From positions 5,084,001 to 5,148,000 of the forward strand of contig NZ_OY771430.1 of NCBI RefSeq assembly GCF_963674565.1: a stretch of 64,000 nucleotides of DNA. The letters run 5' to 3'. A program made the position numbers and the translations under genes. Each line of letters begins with the position of its first letter. Position 1 is the stretch's first letter. Source of the stretch: an uncultured Carboxylicivirga sp. GTDB lineage: Bacteria; Bacteroidota; Bacteroidia; Bacteroidales; Marinilabiliaceae. The notes below the pieces were generated by a model. The model was not told where the DNA came from. It searched no databases and saw only the letters and a list, made by a program, of their open reading frames with translations. Shown one piece after another: positions 1-9,110 of the stretch.

Positions 1-497
1 CTTCTACCCTTTACTATTAGATCAAGGATTTCGTTTTCTCGTTTAGTAAGTTTACGGCTTTCAGTATTTGTTCTCTGTTTTTTCCAGTCTTCAACCTTTA
101 TTGGTAGTTTTTCACTAAAATAATAATCTCCGCAAATAACAGTTTTGATCGCAGTTAGGAGTTCAGTACGTTCAATATTTTTGGTAATATAACCTTTAGC
201 CCCTGCATCCAGCATCTCAATAACATCAGCACATTGATCATACATCGACAAGGCTAAAACCGGGATTTCCGGAAAGTCCTTTGTGAGTGCCCTGGTTGTT
301 GTAACACCATCAATGATTGGCATTCGGATATCGGTAATAATCAAATCAGGCGACATTCCATTTTCAACATATTTAATTAATTCGAACCCATTACTTGCTT
401 CGGCTATTATACAGATCTCCTTTTCGGTTGCTAATAAAGATTTAATTCCGTCAATAAATAATTGGTGATCATCAGCTATGATTATTTTTATGCTCAT
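1..497 (-). CDS. NarL/FixJ-family response regulator (C-terminus cut by window edge)
   Basis: I translated this from the reverse strand. It begins MSIKIIIADDHQLFIDGIK, a receiver domain with the acidic pair at D9/D10. The likely phospho-acceptor aspartate lies in the DLIITDIRMP segment, and the switch lysine in the AKGYITK segment. After about 145 residues comes RKLTKRENEILDLI, the start of a LuxR-type DNA-binding helix-turn-helix that the window edge truncates. Its ATG overlaps the stop of the upstream histidine kinase gene as ATGA, so the two are translationally coupled and almost certainly form a cognate two-component pair. The family controls transcription after phosphorylation; the target genes cannot be told from here. 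Confidence 0.93.
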   Translation of the reverse strand, partial: MSIKIIIADDHQLFIDGIKSLLATEKEICIIAEASNGFELIKYVENGMSPDLIITDIRMPIIDGVTTTRALTKDFPEIPVLALSMYDQCADVIEMLDAGAKGYITKNIERTELLTAIKTVICGDYYFSEKLPIKVEDWKKQRTNTESRKLTKRENEILDLIVKGR

Positions 498-2509
498 AAT
501 GGTACTTTTAAAATAATAGTAGTTCCATTGTTCAATGCAGAGTCAATATTATATTGCCCGTTAAGTTTGTCAATCCTCTTTTCGATATTTGTCAGACCAT
601 ATCCTATATTAATTTCTTCAATATTGAATCCAATACCATTATCTTCAACCATTACAACCAACTCATCGTCATCAACAGAAAATTGAATGATACATTCTGA
701 TGCTTTTGCATGTTTGATGATGTTCGTTAGTAATTCCTGAATTATTCTGAAGAGTTGAATTTCAATGGTTGAATTTATATTTATGTGATCATCAATATCC
801 ACATTAATAACTTCTATTTGCAATTGATTACTATCTGATATCTGATTTGATATGGTTTGGGTAGCTGTAATCAGCCCTTTGGCAATTAATGCATTGGTGT
901 TTTTGTTATGTGCTATTTTTCTGATTTCCTGATAAGTATCATCTGATAAAGTTTGCAATTGCTTCAATTCCGGTTTAATATTGTGAATATTCTCATCAGG
1001 TAAACTCTGTATTCCTTCAATATATAATTTTAGAGTGGCAATTTTGCTTCCTAAATTATCATGTAGATCGTTTGCAATACGACTCCGCTCTTTTTCCTGG
1101 GCATCAATAATGGCATCAATGCCTTGCAATTCTTGCCTTTTCATGATTTGTTCAACCTCTTGTTCTTTAATTTTCAGCTCCTGTTTTATGAGTAGTTGTT
1201 TGCGTTTAGTCCATATTTGGTGAATATATCCAAAGAACAAAGAAAGAGTCAGAAAGGCCAGTGCAATAAAGAATAAAATGCGGTTTCGGTTTCGTGCAAT
1301 GTTAATTTCCAGATTGGTTAGTTTAAGTTCAGATAGCTCGCGTTTTGCTTTCTGGGTTTCGTACTTGGTTTGAATCTCATTGAATATTTCCTGGTTGTTA
1401 GCATTCAGAAGGCTATCATTAAGAACTCGGGACCGTTCAGCATATTCCAGTGCCCTTGAAAACTGATTCAATCCTTTATAGCATTCTGCTATTTGGTCGT
1501 AAGCGAAAATAAGTTGTTTACCATTCACTTTTTGTGCTACAAGATTGTAGTAGTACAAAGCTTTCTTATATTCTTTGTTTTTTAAATGAATATATCCCAG
1601 ATTCCCTTGTGTAACTTCAAGTCCGGTTAACAGATTAAGTTGCTTTTTTAAAGCGATGGTTCTATCCAGATAGTATTTTGCTTTTTCAGGATCTTTATCT
1701 AAGTATATACTTCCTAGATTATTATAAATAATAGAGAGCGATCGGGTATTATCTTGCTGTTTGGCTAATTGTTCGGCTTCCAGATTGTATTTAATTGCAG
1801 TAATAGTATCGCCAACTTTAAAATATTGGGCAGCAAGATTTGGCAAAGTTATTAGTTGATACTGAGTCAGATTATTAGCCTTAAATATGTTTAAAGCTTT
1901 ATTACTAAACTCAATAGCTTTATCATAATTTTCAAGTTCTGCCATTGCGCTGGCAATATTGCTGTAGCATTTGGCTGCGTTCAGATCATCTTGTACTTCC
2001 TCGAAATAAGCAGCACTTTGAGTTAGTATTTCAATTGTTTGATTGTAATTTCCTTGTCGTAAATAAATAGCTCCCAAACTTATATCTACAATAGAAGCCC
2101 GTTCAGCATTACCTGTTTTTATCAGCAGATCTTTCGTTTTTACAAAATAATAGATGGCTGAGTCCAGTTGTGTTCGATAGAAATAATTGCGTCCAAGCTG
2201 ATTATACGTTTCGGCAAGAATCGAATCGTTTGATTGATATTGCAGAGCGGTAAGTGCATGTTTTTTGCCAAGATTTAAATCAATACGCTCATAAAGCTTG
2301 GAAAGCTGAAGATTGGCTTTGGCTAAATCAAAGTCGTTTGTATAAATCTTTAGCTTTGAATGCAGACTGTCTATCTCGGCATTGTTGGCACTAACAAATA
2401 AAGGGATCATCTGAAACAATGCAAATAGAAGTTTTATTCGAAAAGAGAATAACGAACTTAAGTTAAAAGAATGGACAAACATATTGTGATCTTGAGGTTT
2501 TGGTTTCAT
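494..2509 (-). CDS. TPR-containing sensor histidine kinase (NarX/LiaS type)
   Basis: The 671-residue protein has a hydrophobic N-terminus (about 25-40) that is probably a signal segment. Tandem tetratricopeptide repeats fill about 55-370, followed by a coiled coil and one membrane span at about 411-431. The HisKA_3 dimerisation domain has its phospho-acceptor histidine at H483 in NDLHDNLGS. The HATPase domain has an N box in ELLTNIIKHA (about 592-601), a G1 box DNGIG near 623 and a GYGL motif near 636. This layout, a periplasmic TPR sensor and a HisKA_3 kinase, is common in Bacteroidota. It is the 5' partner of the NarL-type regulator and overlaps it by 4 bp. The ligand is unknown. A start at the second Met (codon 10) is also possible. 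Confidence 0.93.
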   Translation of the reverse strand: MKPKPQDHNMFVHSFNLSSLFSFRIKLLFALFQMIPLFVSANNAEIDSLHSKLKIYTNDFDLAKANLQLSKLYERIDLNLGKKHALTALQYQSNDSILAETYNQLGRNYFYRTQLDSAIYYFVKTKDLLIKTGNAERASIVDISLGAIYLRQGNYNQTIEILTQSAAYFEEVQDDLNAAKCYSNIASAMAELENYDKAIEFSNKALNIFKANNLTQYQLITLPNLAAQYFKVGDTITAIKYNLEAEQLAKQQDNTRSLSIIYNNLGSIYLDKDPEKAKYYLDRTIALKKQLNLLTGLEVTQGNLGYIHLKNKEYKKALYYYNLVAQKVNGKQLIFAYDQIAECYKGLNQFSRALEYAERSRVLNDSLLNANNQEIFNEIQTKYETQKAKRELSELKLTNLEINIARNRNRILFFIALAFLTLSLFFGYIHQIWTKRKQLLIKQELKIKEQEVEQIMKRQELQGIDAIIDAQEKERSRIANDLHDNLGSKIATLKLYIEGIQSLPDENIHNIKPELKQLQTLSDDTYQEIRKIAHNKNTNALIAKGLITATQTISNQISDSNQLQIEVINVDIDDHININSTIEIQLFRIIQELLTNIIKHAKASECIIQFSVDDDELVVMVEDNGIGFNIEEINIGYGLTNIEKRIDKLNGQYNIDSALNNGTTIILKVPL

Positions 2510-2582
2510 AGATTGTCCTTTTTATTCAAATTTAATGATTCTGAATCCTGTATTCAAATGTTTTACGAATAGAAGGTATTGA

Positions 2583-2614
2583 AACCGCGTTGACTTGAAT
2601 TGTGCAACGCGGTT
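2583..2614. other. perfect 10-bp inverted repeat without a T tract
   Basis: AACCGCGTTG at 2583-2592 and CAACGCGGTT at 2605-2614 form a perfect GC-rich stem with a 12-nt loop. It lies 26 bp past the stop of the GLUG-repeat gene and about 75 bp upstream of the kinase gene. Neither strand has a strong run of T after it. It could be a weak terminator or transcript-end stabiliser for the upstream gene, or an operator for the kinase operon. Confidence 0.5.
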
Positions 2615-2640
2615 CGAATTTACCCGTTCCTTTTCAACCA

Positions 2641-4236
2641 CTATTCAATAATTATCTTTTCAATTAAGGAGGTTTTTTCTGTTGTTATTCTTAATAAATA
2701 AAGTCCTTTCGTATAGGATGATAAATCTAAGCAAGATTCAGAATTGCTGAAGTTATATATGTTTATTGTAGATCCTTTTAGATTTAATAATTCAACCTGT
2801 TTGATTCCTTCAGCAGAAATGAAAACTTTTCCTTTTGTTGGGTTTGGGTAAACTAAGGTTTTTGGCACTGATGATGATTCATTTCCGGTTGATAATGAAA
2901 ATATAGCTGTAAGATTTATGTTTGAAGTCATATTTTGTATTGTAATAGGATTTTCAGTTGAAAATGAAGTGCCGTCTTCAGTTTGCCATTCTATAAATTC
3001 ATACGAAGTATTAGGAATAGCTTCTACAGTTGCAGCATCATCGGCTCGTTTAATAATCTGATTTAATTCTCCACTTATACTTCCATTTCCATTTGTTGCA
3101 AAGTTTAAATTATAACCAAATTGCCATTGAAGATAGGGGCGTGGATTAGCATCATATTCGGGAACTGTTTTAATAATCCATGTTTTGTCAAAATCCCATT
3201 CTGCGAAGTTATCGGCATCTGCAAACATTGAAGTTTCATAACCGATTGGTGTCTGTGAATTTTCGTCAGTAGCGATGCCATTTGAAAGTCCTGTTGTTTC
3301 TGTATCGAAATAACAATTTGTTGCAGTTGATGCTCCTTCATTTGATCCAATGAATCCTGCCGTTGTATAGGTTCCACTAACTGCACCTGTCGCATAGCAG
3401 TTCTTAATTGATGCGATTGTTGTTGTGTTTGAATAATTTCTACCAGCAAAAGCTGCCACCCATTGATATCCATTAACAGTTGCATGGCTGTAGCAATCTT
3501 CAATTGTTGAAGTATTGTTTTGAGCAACTAATCCTCCAAATGATTTAGCTCCGTAACCTCCTGTACTGTTTACGATGTTAAACGAAAAGCAGTATTTCAT
3601 GATAGAGTTACCTACCAAACTACCCATTAAACCACCTGTAAAACCATATCCTGTTCTAACTTCCAGATTAGTATAACAGTAGGTAACTTCACTTGAAGTG
3701 GTTGCCATGCCAATTAATCCTGCTACAGTATTACCATTAGCTCCTTGTACTAATCCGCCAACGGCATTGCAGTTACTAATGATCGAACTGTTTGCATATC
3801 CTACCAAAGCAGCAGTATATTCTTTACCTTTAACAAGGCAATTTTCCATTACTACATTAATGATTGTTGCATTTATGACATAGCCGAATAAGCCTTGGTA
3901 ATCTGTATATTGAACATTACAAGTCAATCCGCTAATGGAATGATTATGCCCGTTTAACGAACCAGTAAAATTATTGGTTTTATTACCAATAGGTGAAAAA
4001 CCATTACTACTGTTCCATGTAGAAGTTGTGCTTGCATCAATGTCATCGATTAAGATAAAGTGTTTGTCCCAGTCAGCAACTGTTTCGGAAAGTGTTTTTA
4101 ATTGATCAAGTGTGGCAATCTGAAAAGGATTGTTTTCTGTACCGTCACCGCCAGCGTATTCGATGGCAGTAGATTTTTCAGAGAATGCAAATGAAAGCAT
4201 ACTGAATAATGCGAAAAGGGTAAAAAGTTTGTTCAT
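2641..4236 (-). CDS. secreted GLUG/InlB-type repeat protein with type IX secretion sorting domain
   Basis: The preferred start is the ATG giving MNKLFTLFALFSMLSFAF, a clear signal peptide; an in-frame upstream start would only add eight residues before it. The mature part opens with GGDGTENNPFQIATLDQL, typical of GLUG-motif adhesin-like proteins. It continues with many short repeats of the GLxGY/GG(L/F)xG kind (about residues 80-340). A divergent InlB B-repeat-like domain follows (about 375-445, ending NLTAIFS). The last 75 residues start VYPNPTKGKVFIS and match a type A type-IX-secretion sorting domain. The protein is therefore predicted to be exported through the outer membrane and anchored or released. 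The function is probably adhesion or binding; nothing catalytic is visible. Confidence 0.85.
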   Translation of the reverse strand: MNKLFTLFALFSMLSFAFSEKSTAIEYAGGDGTENNPFQIATLDQLKTLSETVADWDKHFILIDDIDASTTSTWNSSNGFSPIGNKTNNFTGSLNGHNHSISGLTCNVQYTDYQGLFGYVINATIINVVMENCLVKGKEYTAALVGYANSSIISNCNAVGGLVQGANGNTVAGLIGMATTSSEVTYCYTNLEVRTGYGFTGGLMGSLVGNSIMKYCFSFNIVNSTGGYGAKSFGGLVAQNNTSTIEDCYSHATVNGYQWVAAFAGRNYSNTTTIASIKNCYATGAVSGTYTTAGFIGSNEGASTATNCYFDTETTGLSNGIATDENSQTPIGYETSMFADADNFAEWDFDKTWIIKTVPEYDANPRPYLQWQFGYNLNFATNGNGSISGELNQIIKRADDAATVEAIPNTSYEFIEWQTEDGTSFSTENPITIQNMTSNINLTAIFSLSTGNESSSVPKTLVYPNPTKGKVFISAEGIKQVELLNLKGSTINIYNFSNSESCLDLSSYTKGLYLLRITTEKTSLIEKIIIE

Positions 4237-4393
4237 AATAAATGGAATTATAATTAACATAACTCAAAGGTATGAGTATGTATAAGCATTATAAATACCT
4301 AATTGTAGGTATTCGAACTTGTTATAGGTCATGATGATTTAAAAAAAACGAAATACCTTTTCAGCTTAAATATTAAGTTTCGATTAGCTTTAG

Positions 4394-4401
4394 TATCTTT
4401 G
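4394..4401 (+). promoter_or_regulatory. candidate Bacteroidota -7 element upstream of hisS
   Basis: TATCTTTG matches the TAnnTTTG -7 consensus of the primary sigma factor of Bacteroidota and lies 37 bp before the hisS ATG. No convincing -33 TTTG is seen at the usual distance, so this is a motif match only. Confidence 0.35.
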
Positions 4402-4437
4402 CAGCTCAATAAATTACGATAATAACGAAACAATAAT

Positions 4438-5802
4438 ATGGCTCAGAAACCAAGTATACCTAAAGGTACCCGGGATTTTTCGCCTGTGGAGATGGTGAAA
4501 CGTAACTACATTTTCGATACGGTAAAAACAGTTTTTCAGAAATATGGATATTTACCGATTGAAACTCCTGCAATGGAAAATCTTTCTACTCTATTAGGTA
4601 AATATGGTGAAGAAGGTGATAAGCTGTTATTTAAAATATTGAATTCTGGCGATTATCTTGGTAAAGCTGATGCGAGTTTATTAGCTGAAAAAGAATCAAA
4701 CAAAGTAATATCTCAAATAAGTGAAAAAGGACTTCGTTATGATCTAACCGTTCCTTTTGCCCGTTTTGTGGTACAGCACCAAAGTGAAATTACATTCCCT
4801 TTTAAGCGTTATCAGATTCAACCTGTTTGGAGAGCCGATCGACCTCAGAAAGGACGATATCGCGAGTTTTTTCAATGCGATGTTGATGTGGTTGGAAGTA
4901 ACTCTTTGTTAAATGAGGTGGAGTTGATACAGATTGTTGATGAGGTTTATCAATTGCTTAATATCAATGTAGTATTAAAACTTAACAACCGAAAAGTGCT
5001 TTCGGGCATTGCTGAAATTATTGATGCTACTGATAAGATTGTTGATATAACCGTCGCTATTGATAAGCTCGATAAAATTGGTTTGGAAAAAGTAAATGAA
5101 GAATTGTCTTCAAAAGGTCTTTCTGAAGAAGCTATTCAAACTATTCAGCCAATTATCATGTTGAGTGGCACCAACAGAGAAAAGGTTGCTAAGTTACGCG
5201 AAGTATTGGCGGCATCAGAAATTGGATTGAAAGGTGTTGATGAACTGGAAGTGGTGTTGAATTATCTGGATGTTCTGAATCTGGATTTGGAAGTAGAATT
5301 GGATCTTACCTTAGCAAGAGGATTGAATTATTATACTGGAGCAATATTTGAAGTAAAAGCCAAAGATGTGGCTATTGGAAGTATTACCGGTGGTGGTCGA
5401 TATGATGATTTAACTGGAATTTTTGGTCTGAAGGATGTTTCGGGGGTTGGCATTTCTTTTGGAGCAGATCGTATTTACGATGTAATGAACCAATTGGAAT
5501 TATTTCCAAAAGCTGACGGAGCCAAAACCAGAGCTATGTTTGTGAATTTTGGTGGTGAAGATGAATTGTATGCGCTGGGAATACTTACTCAATTGAGAAA
5601 AGCCGGAATTAATGCCGAGTTATTCCCTGATGATGCAAAAATGAAAAAGCAAATGAATTACGCTAATAAAAAAGAAATTCCATTTGTGGTGTTGACAGGT
5701 GAAGAAGAACGTCAGGCTGGAGTAGTGACTTTGAAAAATATGGAAACAGGAGAGCAAAGCAAATTGGGTGTTGATGAATTGATAAAAGTCATCAGCATCT
5801 AA
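4438..5802 (+). CDS. hisS: histidyl-tRNA synthetase
   Basis: This is a 454-residue class II aminoacyl-tRNA synthetase that charges tRNA-His in the cytoplasm. The start PSIPKGTRDFSP is the family N-terminus. Motif 2 lies around 124-150 (FKRYQIQPVWRADRP, then RYREFFQCDVDVVG). The histidine-specific LTLARGLNYYTG segment and the motif 3 region GGGRYDDL follow. An anticodon-binding domain fills about the last 95 residues. The length is normal for the family. The gene is monocistronic, with a strong terminator directly after it. Confidence 0.97.
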   Translation: MAQKPSIPKGTRDFSPVEMVKRNYIFDTVKTVFQKYGYLPIETPAMENLSTLLGKYGEEGDKLLFKILNSGDYLGKADASLLAEKESNKVISQISEKGLRYDLTVPFARFVVQHQSEITFPFKRYQIQPVWRADRPQKGRYREFFQCDVDVVGSNSLLNEVELIQIVDEVYQLLNINVVLKLNNRKVLSGIAEIIDATDKIVDITVAIDKLDKIGLEKVNEELSSKGLSEEAIQTIQPIIMLSGTNREKVAKLREVLAASEIGLKGVDELEVVLNYLDVLNLDLEVELDLTLARGLNYYTGAIFEVKAKDVAIGSITGGGRYDDLTGIFGLKDVSGVGISFGADRIYDVMNQLELFPKADGAKTRAMFVNFGGEDELYALGILTQLRKAGINAELFPDDAKMKKQMNYANKKEIPFVVLTGEEERQAGVVTLKNMETGEQSKLGVDELIKVISI

Positions 5803-5822
5803 ATAAGAAATTAAATACATTT

Positions 5823-5858
5823 GCGGATAAAGTAACTATTTACTTTATCCGCTTTTTT
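5823..5858 (+). terminator. Rho-independent terminator after hisS
   Basis: A perfect 13-bp stem pairs GCGGATAAAGTAA (5823-5835) with TTACTTTATCCGC (5840-5852). The loop is CTAT and a T tract follows. Confidence 0.9.
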
Positions 5859-6033
5859 ATGGGTAGAATATTAAAAAACAGCACACTTATTATTTGTTCT
5901 TTTGGTGGCGATATCCGTTGCCCTTGAGATATTTCCTTCTTATCTTACTCTTTAAATTCACCGTTGAGGTGGATCAATTTAGCTTTTGCACAAAAGCATC
6001 CAAACAGTCATATTAAAGATTTGAATTTTATTT

Positions 6034-7545
6034 ATGGACAAAATATTCTATATCTCCCCTAAACCATTAACATTTGAAAATATTGAAACCATTCTTTCAG
6101 AAGGGTATCATCTTAAATTATCAGATGAGTCAATTGAATTGATTCAGGTTTGTAAAAAGTATCTGGATGATAAAATTGCCAAAGAAGATGGTCCTGTTTA
6201 TGGTATCAATACAGGTTTTGGAGCTTTGCATAGTATCTCCATTTCTAAAGATGACTTGAGTCGATTACAGGAAAATCTGGTAAAGAGTCATGCTTGTGGT
6301 ATTGGAAGGGAAGTACCACGCGATGTGGTTAAGCTGATGCTGATGCTGAAGATACATGCTTTAAGTTTGGGTAATTCAGGGGTACAGTTGGCTACAGTGA
6401 ATCGATTGATTGATTTCTTCAATAATAATATATATCCGATAGTATTCGAGCAAGGATCATTGGGCGCTTCTGGAGATTTGGCCCCGCTGGCACATCTTTT
6501 TCTTCCATTAATCGGAGAAGGTGATGTTCACTTCAACGGAGAAACTCTTCCTGCCATTGATGTATTAAACGAAAAAGGTTGGGAGCCTATAAAACTGGGA
6601 GCAAAAGAAGGATTAGCTCTTTTGAATGGAACCCAGTTTATGAGTTCGCATGCAGTTTATACTTTGCTCAAAGCTTTTCGACTTTCAAAGTATGCCGATA
6701 TAATTGCTGCCTTGTCATTGGATGCTTTCGATGGACGTATCGAACCATATTTTCCTCAGTTGCATACCATCCGTCCTCACAAGGGACAGATTGAAACAGC
6801 CCGTAATATCAAAGCTATATTGGAAGGGAGTGAGTTAATCACCCGTGCCAAAAAACATGTTCAGGATCCTTATTCCTTTCGATGTGTGCCTCAGGTTCAT
6901 GGCGCTATTAAAGATGCAATAAACTATGTGGCTGGTGTGGTGCTTACCGAAATAAACTCAGTAACCGATAATCCGATTGTTTTTCCGGATGATGATATGA
7001 TTATTTCTGGAGGTAATTTTCATGGTGAACCACTGGCTCTGGCAATGGACTTTCTGGGCATTGCCATGAGTGAGATAGGAAGCATCTCTGAACGTCGTAC
7101 TTATCGTTTGATATCAGGAGAACGTGGGTTACCTGAATTTTTGGTTGCCAATCCGGGGCTAAATAGTGGTTTTATGATACCACAATATTCTGCTGCCTCC
7201 ATCGTGAGTTTGAATAAACAAATGGCAACGCCTTCTTCGGTTGATAGCATTCCATCATCCAATGAGCAGGAAGATCATGTAAGTATGGGAGGTAATGCAG
7301 CTACCAAAGCACTTAAAATTGCTGATAATGTAGAACGTGTTTTGGCCATCGAATTGTTTAATAGCTCCCAGGCAATGGAATTTCGTCGTCCGGCCAGAAC
7401 ATCTGAGTATCTTGAAAATTTCTTAAGTCAATACCGCGATTATGTGACTTTTGTGGAGGAAGATAAAATCATGTATAAGGAAATTCAGAAAAGTGTCGAT
7501 TTTCTTCAAAACGGACGGTTCGATGAGTTTCATTCAGCTGAATAA
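6034..7545 (+). CDS. hutH: histidine ammonia-lyase
   Basis: The 503-residue protein deaminates L-histidine to urocanate, the first step of histidine degradation. The Ala-Ser-Gly triad that cyclises to the MIO cofactor is at residues 145-147 in GSLGASGDLAPLAH. The N-terminal YGINTGFGAL and the later NPIVFPDDD, ISGGNFHGEP and SSNEQEDHVSMG segments are all family signatures. Residues that separate HAL from the tyrosine or phenylalanine lyases look HAL-like, but I judge this by family resemblance only. No other hut genes (hutU, hutI, ftcD) are next to it here. It lies downstream of hisS, with a terminator between them. Confidence 0.92.
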   Translation: MDKIFYISPKPLTFENIETILSEGYHLKLSDESIELIQVCKKYLDDKIAKEDGPVYGINTGFGALHSISISKDDLSRLQENLVKSHACGIGREVPRDVVKLMLMLKIHALSLGNSGVQLATVNRLIDFFNNNIYPIVFEQGSLGASGDLAPLAHLFLPLIGEGDVHFNGETLPAIDVLNEKGWEPIKLGAKEGLALLNGTQFMSSHAVYTLLKAFRLSKYADIIAALSLDAFDGRIEPYFPQLHTIRPHKGQIETARNIKAILEGSELITRAKKHVQDPYSFRCVPQVHGAIKDAINYVAGVVLTEINSVTDNPIVFPDDDMIISGGNFHGEPLALAMDFLGIAMSEIGSISERRTYRLISGERGLPEFLVANPGLNSGFMIPQYSAASIVSLNKQMATPSSVDSIPSSNEQEDHVSMGGNAATKALKIADNVERVLAIELFNSSQAMEFRRPARTSEYLENFLSQYRDYVTFVEEDKIMYKEIQKSVDFLQNGRFDEFHSAE

Positions 7546-7570
7546 ATAAAGAAAAGATTGATATTAATTT

Positions 7571-7604
7571 AAGGAATGTTCACAATTAGGGCATTCCTTT
7601 TTTA
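7571..7604 (+). terminator. terminator after hutH
   Basis: AAGGAATG (7571-7578) pairs with CATTCCTT (7592-7599), and a T run follows, 26 bp past the hutH stop. Confidence 0.7.
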
Positions 7605-7644
7605 TTTTAGCTGGTTCAGGTTTTTTACCTAATGAAAATTGCAG

Positions 7645-7652
7645 TACTTTTG
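7645..7652 (+). promoter_or_regulatory. candidate -7 element upstream of ychF
   Basis: TACTTTTG matches TAnnTTTG and lies 33 bp before the ychF ATG. The -33 box is not clear. Confidence 0.35.
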
Positions 7653-7684
7653 CGGCTGAATTTTAGCAAAGTAAATATCATCAT

Positions 7685-8785
7685 ATGGCATTACAGTGTG
7701 GAATAGTTGGTTTACCGAATGTGGGTAAGTCAACCTTGTTTAATTGCTTATCAAATGCAAAAGCCCAATCGGCAAACTTTCCGTTTTGTACAATCGAACC
7801 GAATGTGGGTGTTATTACCGTTCCTGATGAACGATTGGTGAAGTTGGAAGAGTTGGTGAAACCGCAGCGTGTTCAACCAACAACTGTTGAAATTGTAGAT
7901 ATCGCAGGTTTGGTAAAAGGAGCCAGTAAAGGTGAAGGATTGGGAAATAAATTCCTTGCCAATATTCGTGAAACAGATGCAATTATTCATGTTTTGCGTT
8001 GTTTTGATGATGATAATGTAACCCATGTTGATGGATCGGTGAATCCGGTTCGCGATAAAGAAATCATTGATATGGAGCTTCAGTTTAAAGATTTGGAGAC
8101 CATTGAAGCACGTTTGCAAAAAACTGAGAAAGCTGCCAAAGCATCCAAAGATCAGGATGCCAAAAAATTAGTTGAGGTTTTGTACAAGTTTAAAGAGGCG
8201 CTGGAAAACGGTAAGTCGGCCCGTACGGTTGAATTAACTGAGCATGAGGAAAAAGTAAGCAAAGACTTATACTTATTGACCAACAAACCAGTAATGTATG
8301 TTTGTAATGTTGACGAGGATTCGGTTATTACAGGCAATAAACATGTTGATGCTCTTCGTGAAGCAATAAAAGACGAGAATGCTGAAATTCTGATGATTGC
8401 TGCAAAAACAGAATCAGAGATTGCTGAGCTGGAGACATATGAAGAACGTCAGGAGTTTTTAGAGGATATGGGATTGACTGAATCAGGGGTTTCAAAACTT
8501 ATCCGTTCTGCTTATTCGTTGCTTGAACTACAAACTTATTTTACCGCCGGTGTTAAAGAAGTACGTGCCTGGACATTTCATAAGGGATATCTGGCTCCAC
8601 AGGCTGCCGGAGTAATTCACTCTGATTTTGAAAAAGGATTTATCCGAGCTGAGGTTATTAAGTATGAAGATTTTGTGACCTTAGGATCAGAACAAGCTTG
8701 TAAGGAAAAAGGAAAAATGAGTATTGAAGGAAAGGAATATGTTGTGCAGGATGGCGATATAATGCACTTCCGTTTTAATGTATAA
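7685..8785 (+). CDS. ychF: redox-regulated ATPase YchF (Obg-related P-loop protein)
   Basis: The 366-residue protein belongs to the Obg/YchF group of ribosome-associated P-loop NTPases. The Walker A motif is GLPNVGKST near residues 9-17. The switch regions read NFPFCTIEPNVG and DIAGLVKGASKGEGLG. The G4 position reads NVDE instead of NKxD; in this family that change gives a preference for ATP over GTP. A TGS domain fills about the last 85 residues (FTAGVKEVRAWTF onward). Length and motifs are standard. The gene stands alone between terminators. Confidence 0.97.
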   Translation: MALQCGIVGLPNVGKSTLFNCLSNAKAQSANFPFCTIEPNVGVITVPDERLVKLEELVKPQRVQPTTVEIVDIAGLVKGASKGEGLGNKFLANIRETDAIIHVLRCFDDDNVTHVDGSVNPVRDKEIIDMELQFKDLETIEARLQKTEKAAKASKDQDAKKLVEVLYKFKEALENGKSARTVELTEHEEKVSKDLYLLTNKPVMYVCNVDEDSVITGNKHVDALREAIKDENAEILMIAAKTESEIAELETYEERQEFLEDMGLTESGVSKLIRSAYSLLELQTYFTAGVKEVRAWTFHKGYLAPQAAGVIHSDFEKGFIRAEVIKYEDFVTLGSEQACKEKGKMSIEGKEYVVQDGDIMHFRFNV

Positions 8786-8808
8786 TATTGAAAATCATAT
8801 ATATTTAG

Positions 8809-8836
8809 AAGGTTTCACAGATGTGGAACCTTTTTT
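8809..8836 (+). terminator. terminator after ychF
   Basis: AAGGTTTC (8809-8816) pairs with GGAACCTT (8825-8832), with one G-U pair, followed by a T run. Confidence 0.75.
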
Positions 8837-8957
8837 GTAAATAAATTTTGCAAAAACAGATTGAAACTCAGAGCGGTTAAAAAATGTCAATCTAACGTTA
8901 ATTACTGTTAAAGGGCGTGCAAAATAGAAAAATGCCTACTATGTTTGTAATTAATTT

Positions 8958-9110
8958 ATGACCAAGAAAGAATCGAAAAGAATGAAAAAGGAAAGTGATT
9001 TAACATTGAAATTGAAGCGGAAGATCTTCATCTATTCGATCATTGAAGTAGTTTTGATCGCCGCATTATTAGGCTTCGTTATGTTTTTAATAATGGTGCT
9101 AATGAACTAG
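8958..9110 (+). CDS. small membrane protein, 50 residues
   Basis: This open frame encodes MTKKESKRMKKESDLTLKLK followed by a basic stretch and a single strongly hydrophobic helix (about 23-48), ending at TAG. The shape, a positively charged cytoplasmic tail then one membrane span, is that of a real small inner-membrane protein with N-in topology. TATGTTTG at 8940-8947 fits the -7 promoter consensus just upstream. Its stop codon shares the palindrome CTAG with the stop of the convergent DUF3859-like gene. I do not recognise the family and the function is unknown. Confidence 0.55.
   Translation: MTKKESKRMKKESDLTLKLKRKIFIYSIIEVVLIAALLGFVMFLIMVLMN

Noticed and set aside
3105..3527. 140-codon frame on the minus strand in another reading frame
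   Set aside because: Lies inside the GLUG-repeat gene; glutamine-rich composition reflects the repeat bases.
4261..6033. Histidine-responsive leader linking hisS and hutH
   Set aside because: A strong terminator separates the two genes, and no T-box or histidine-rich leader peptide is visible.
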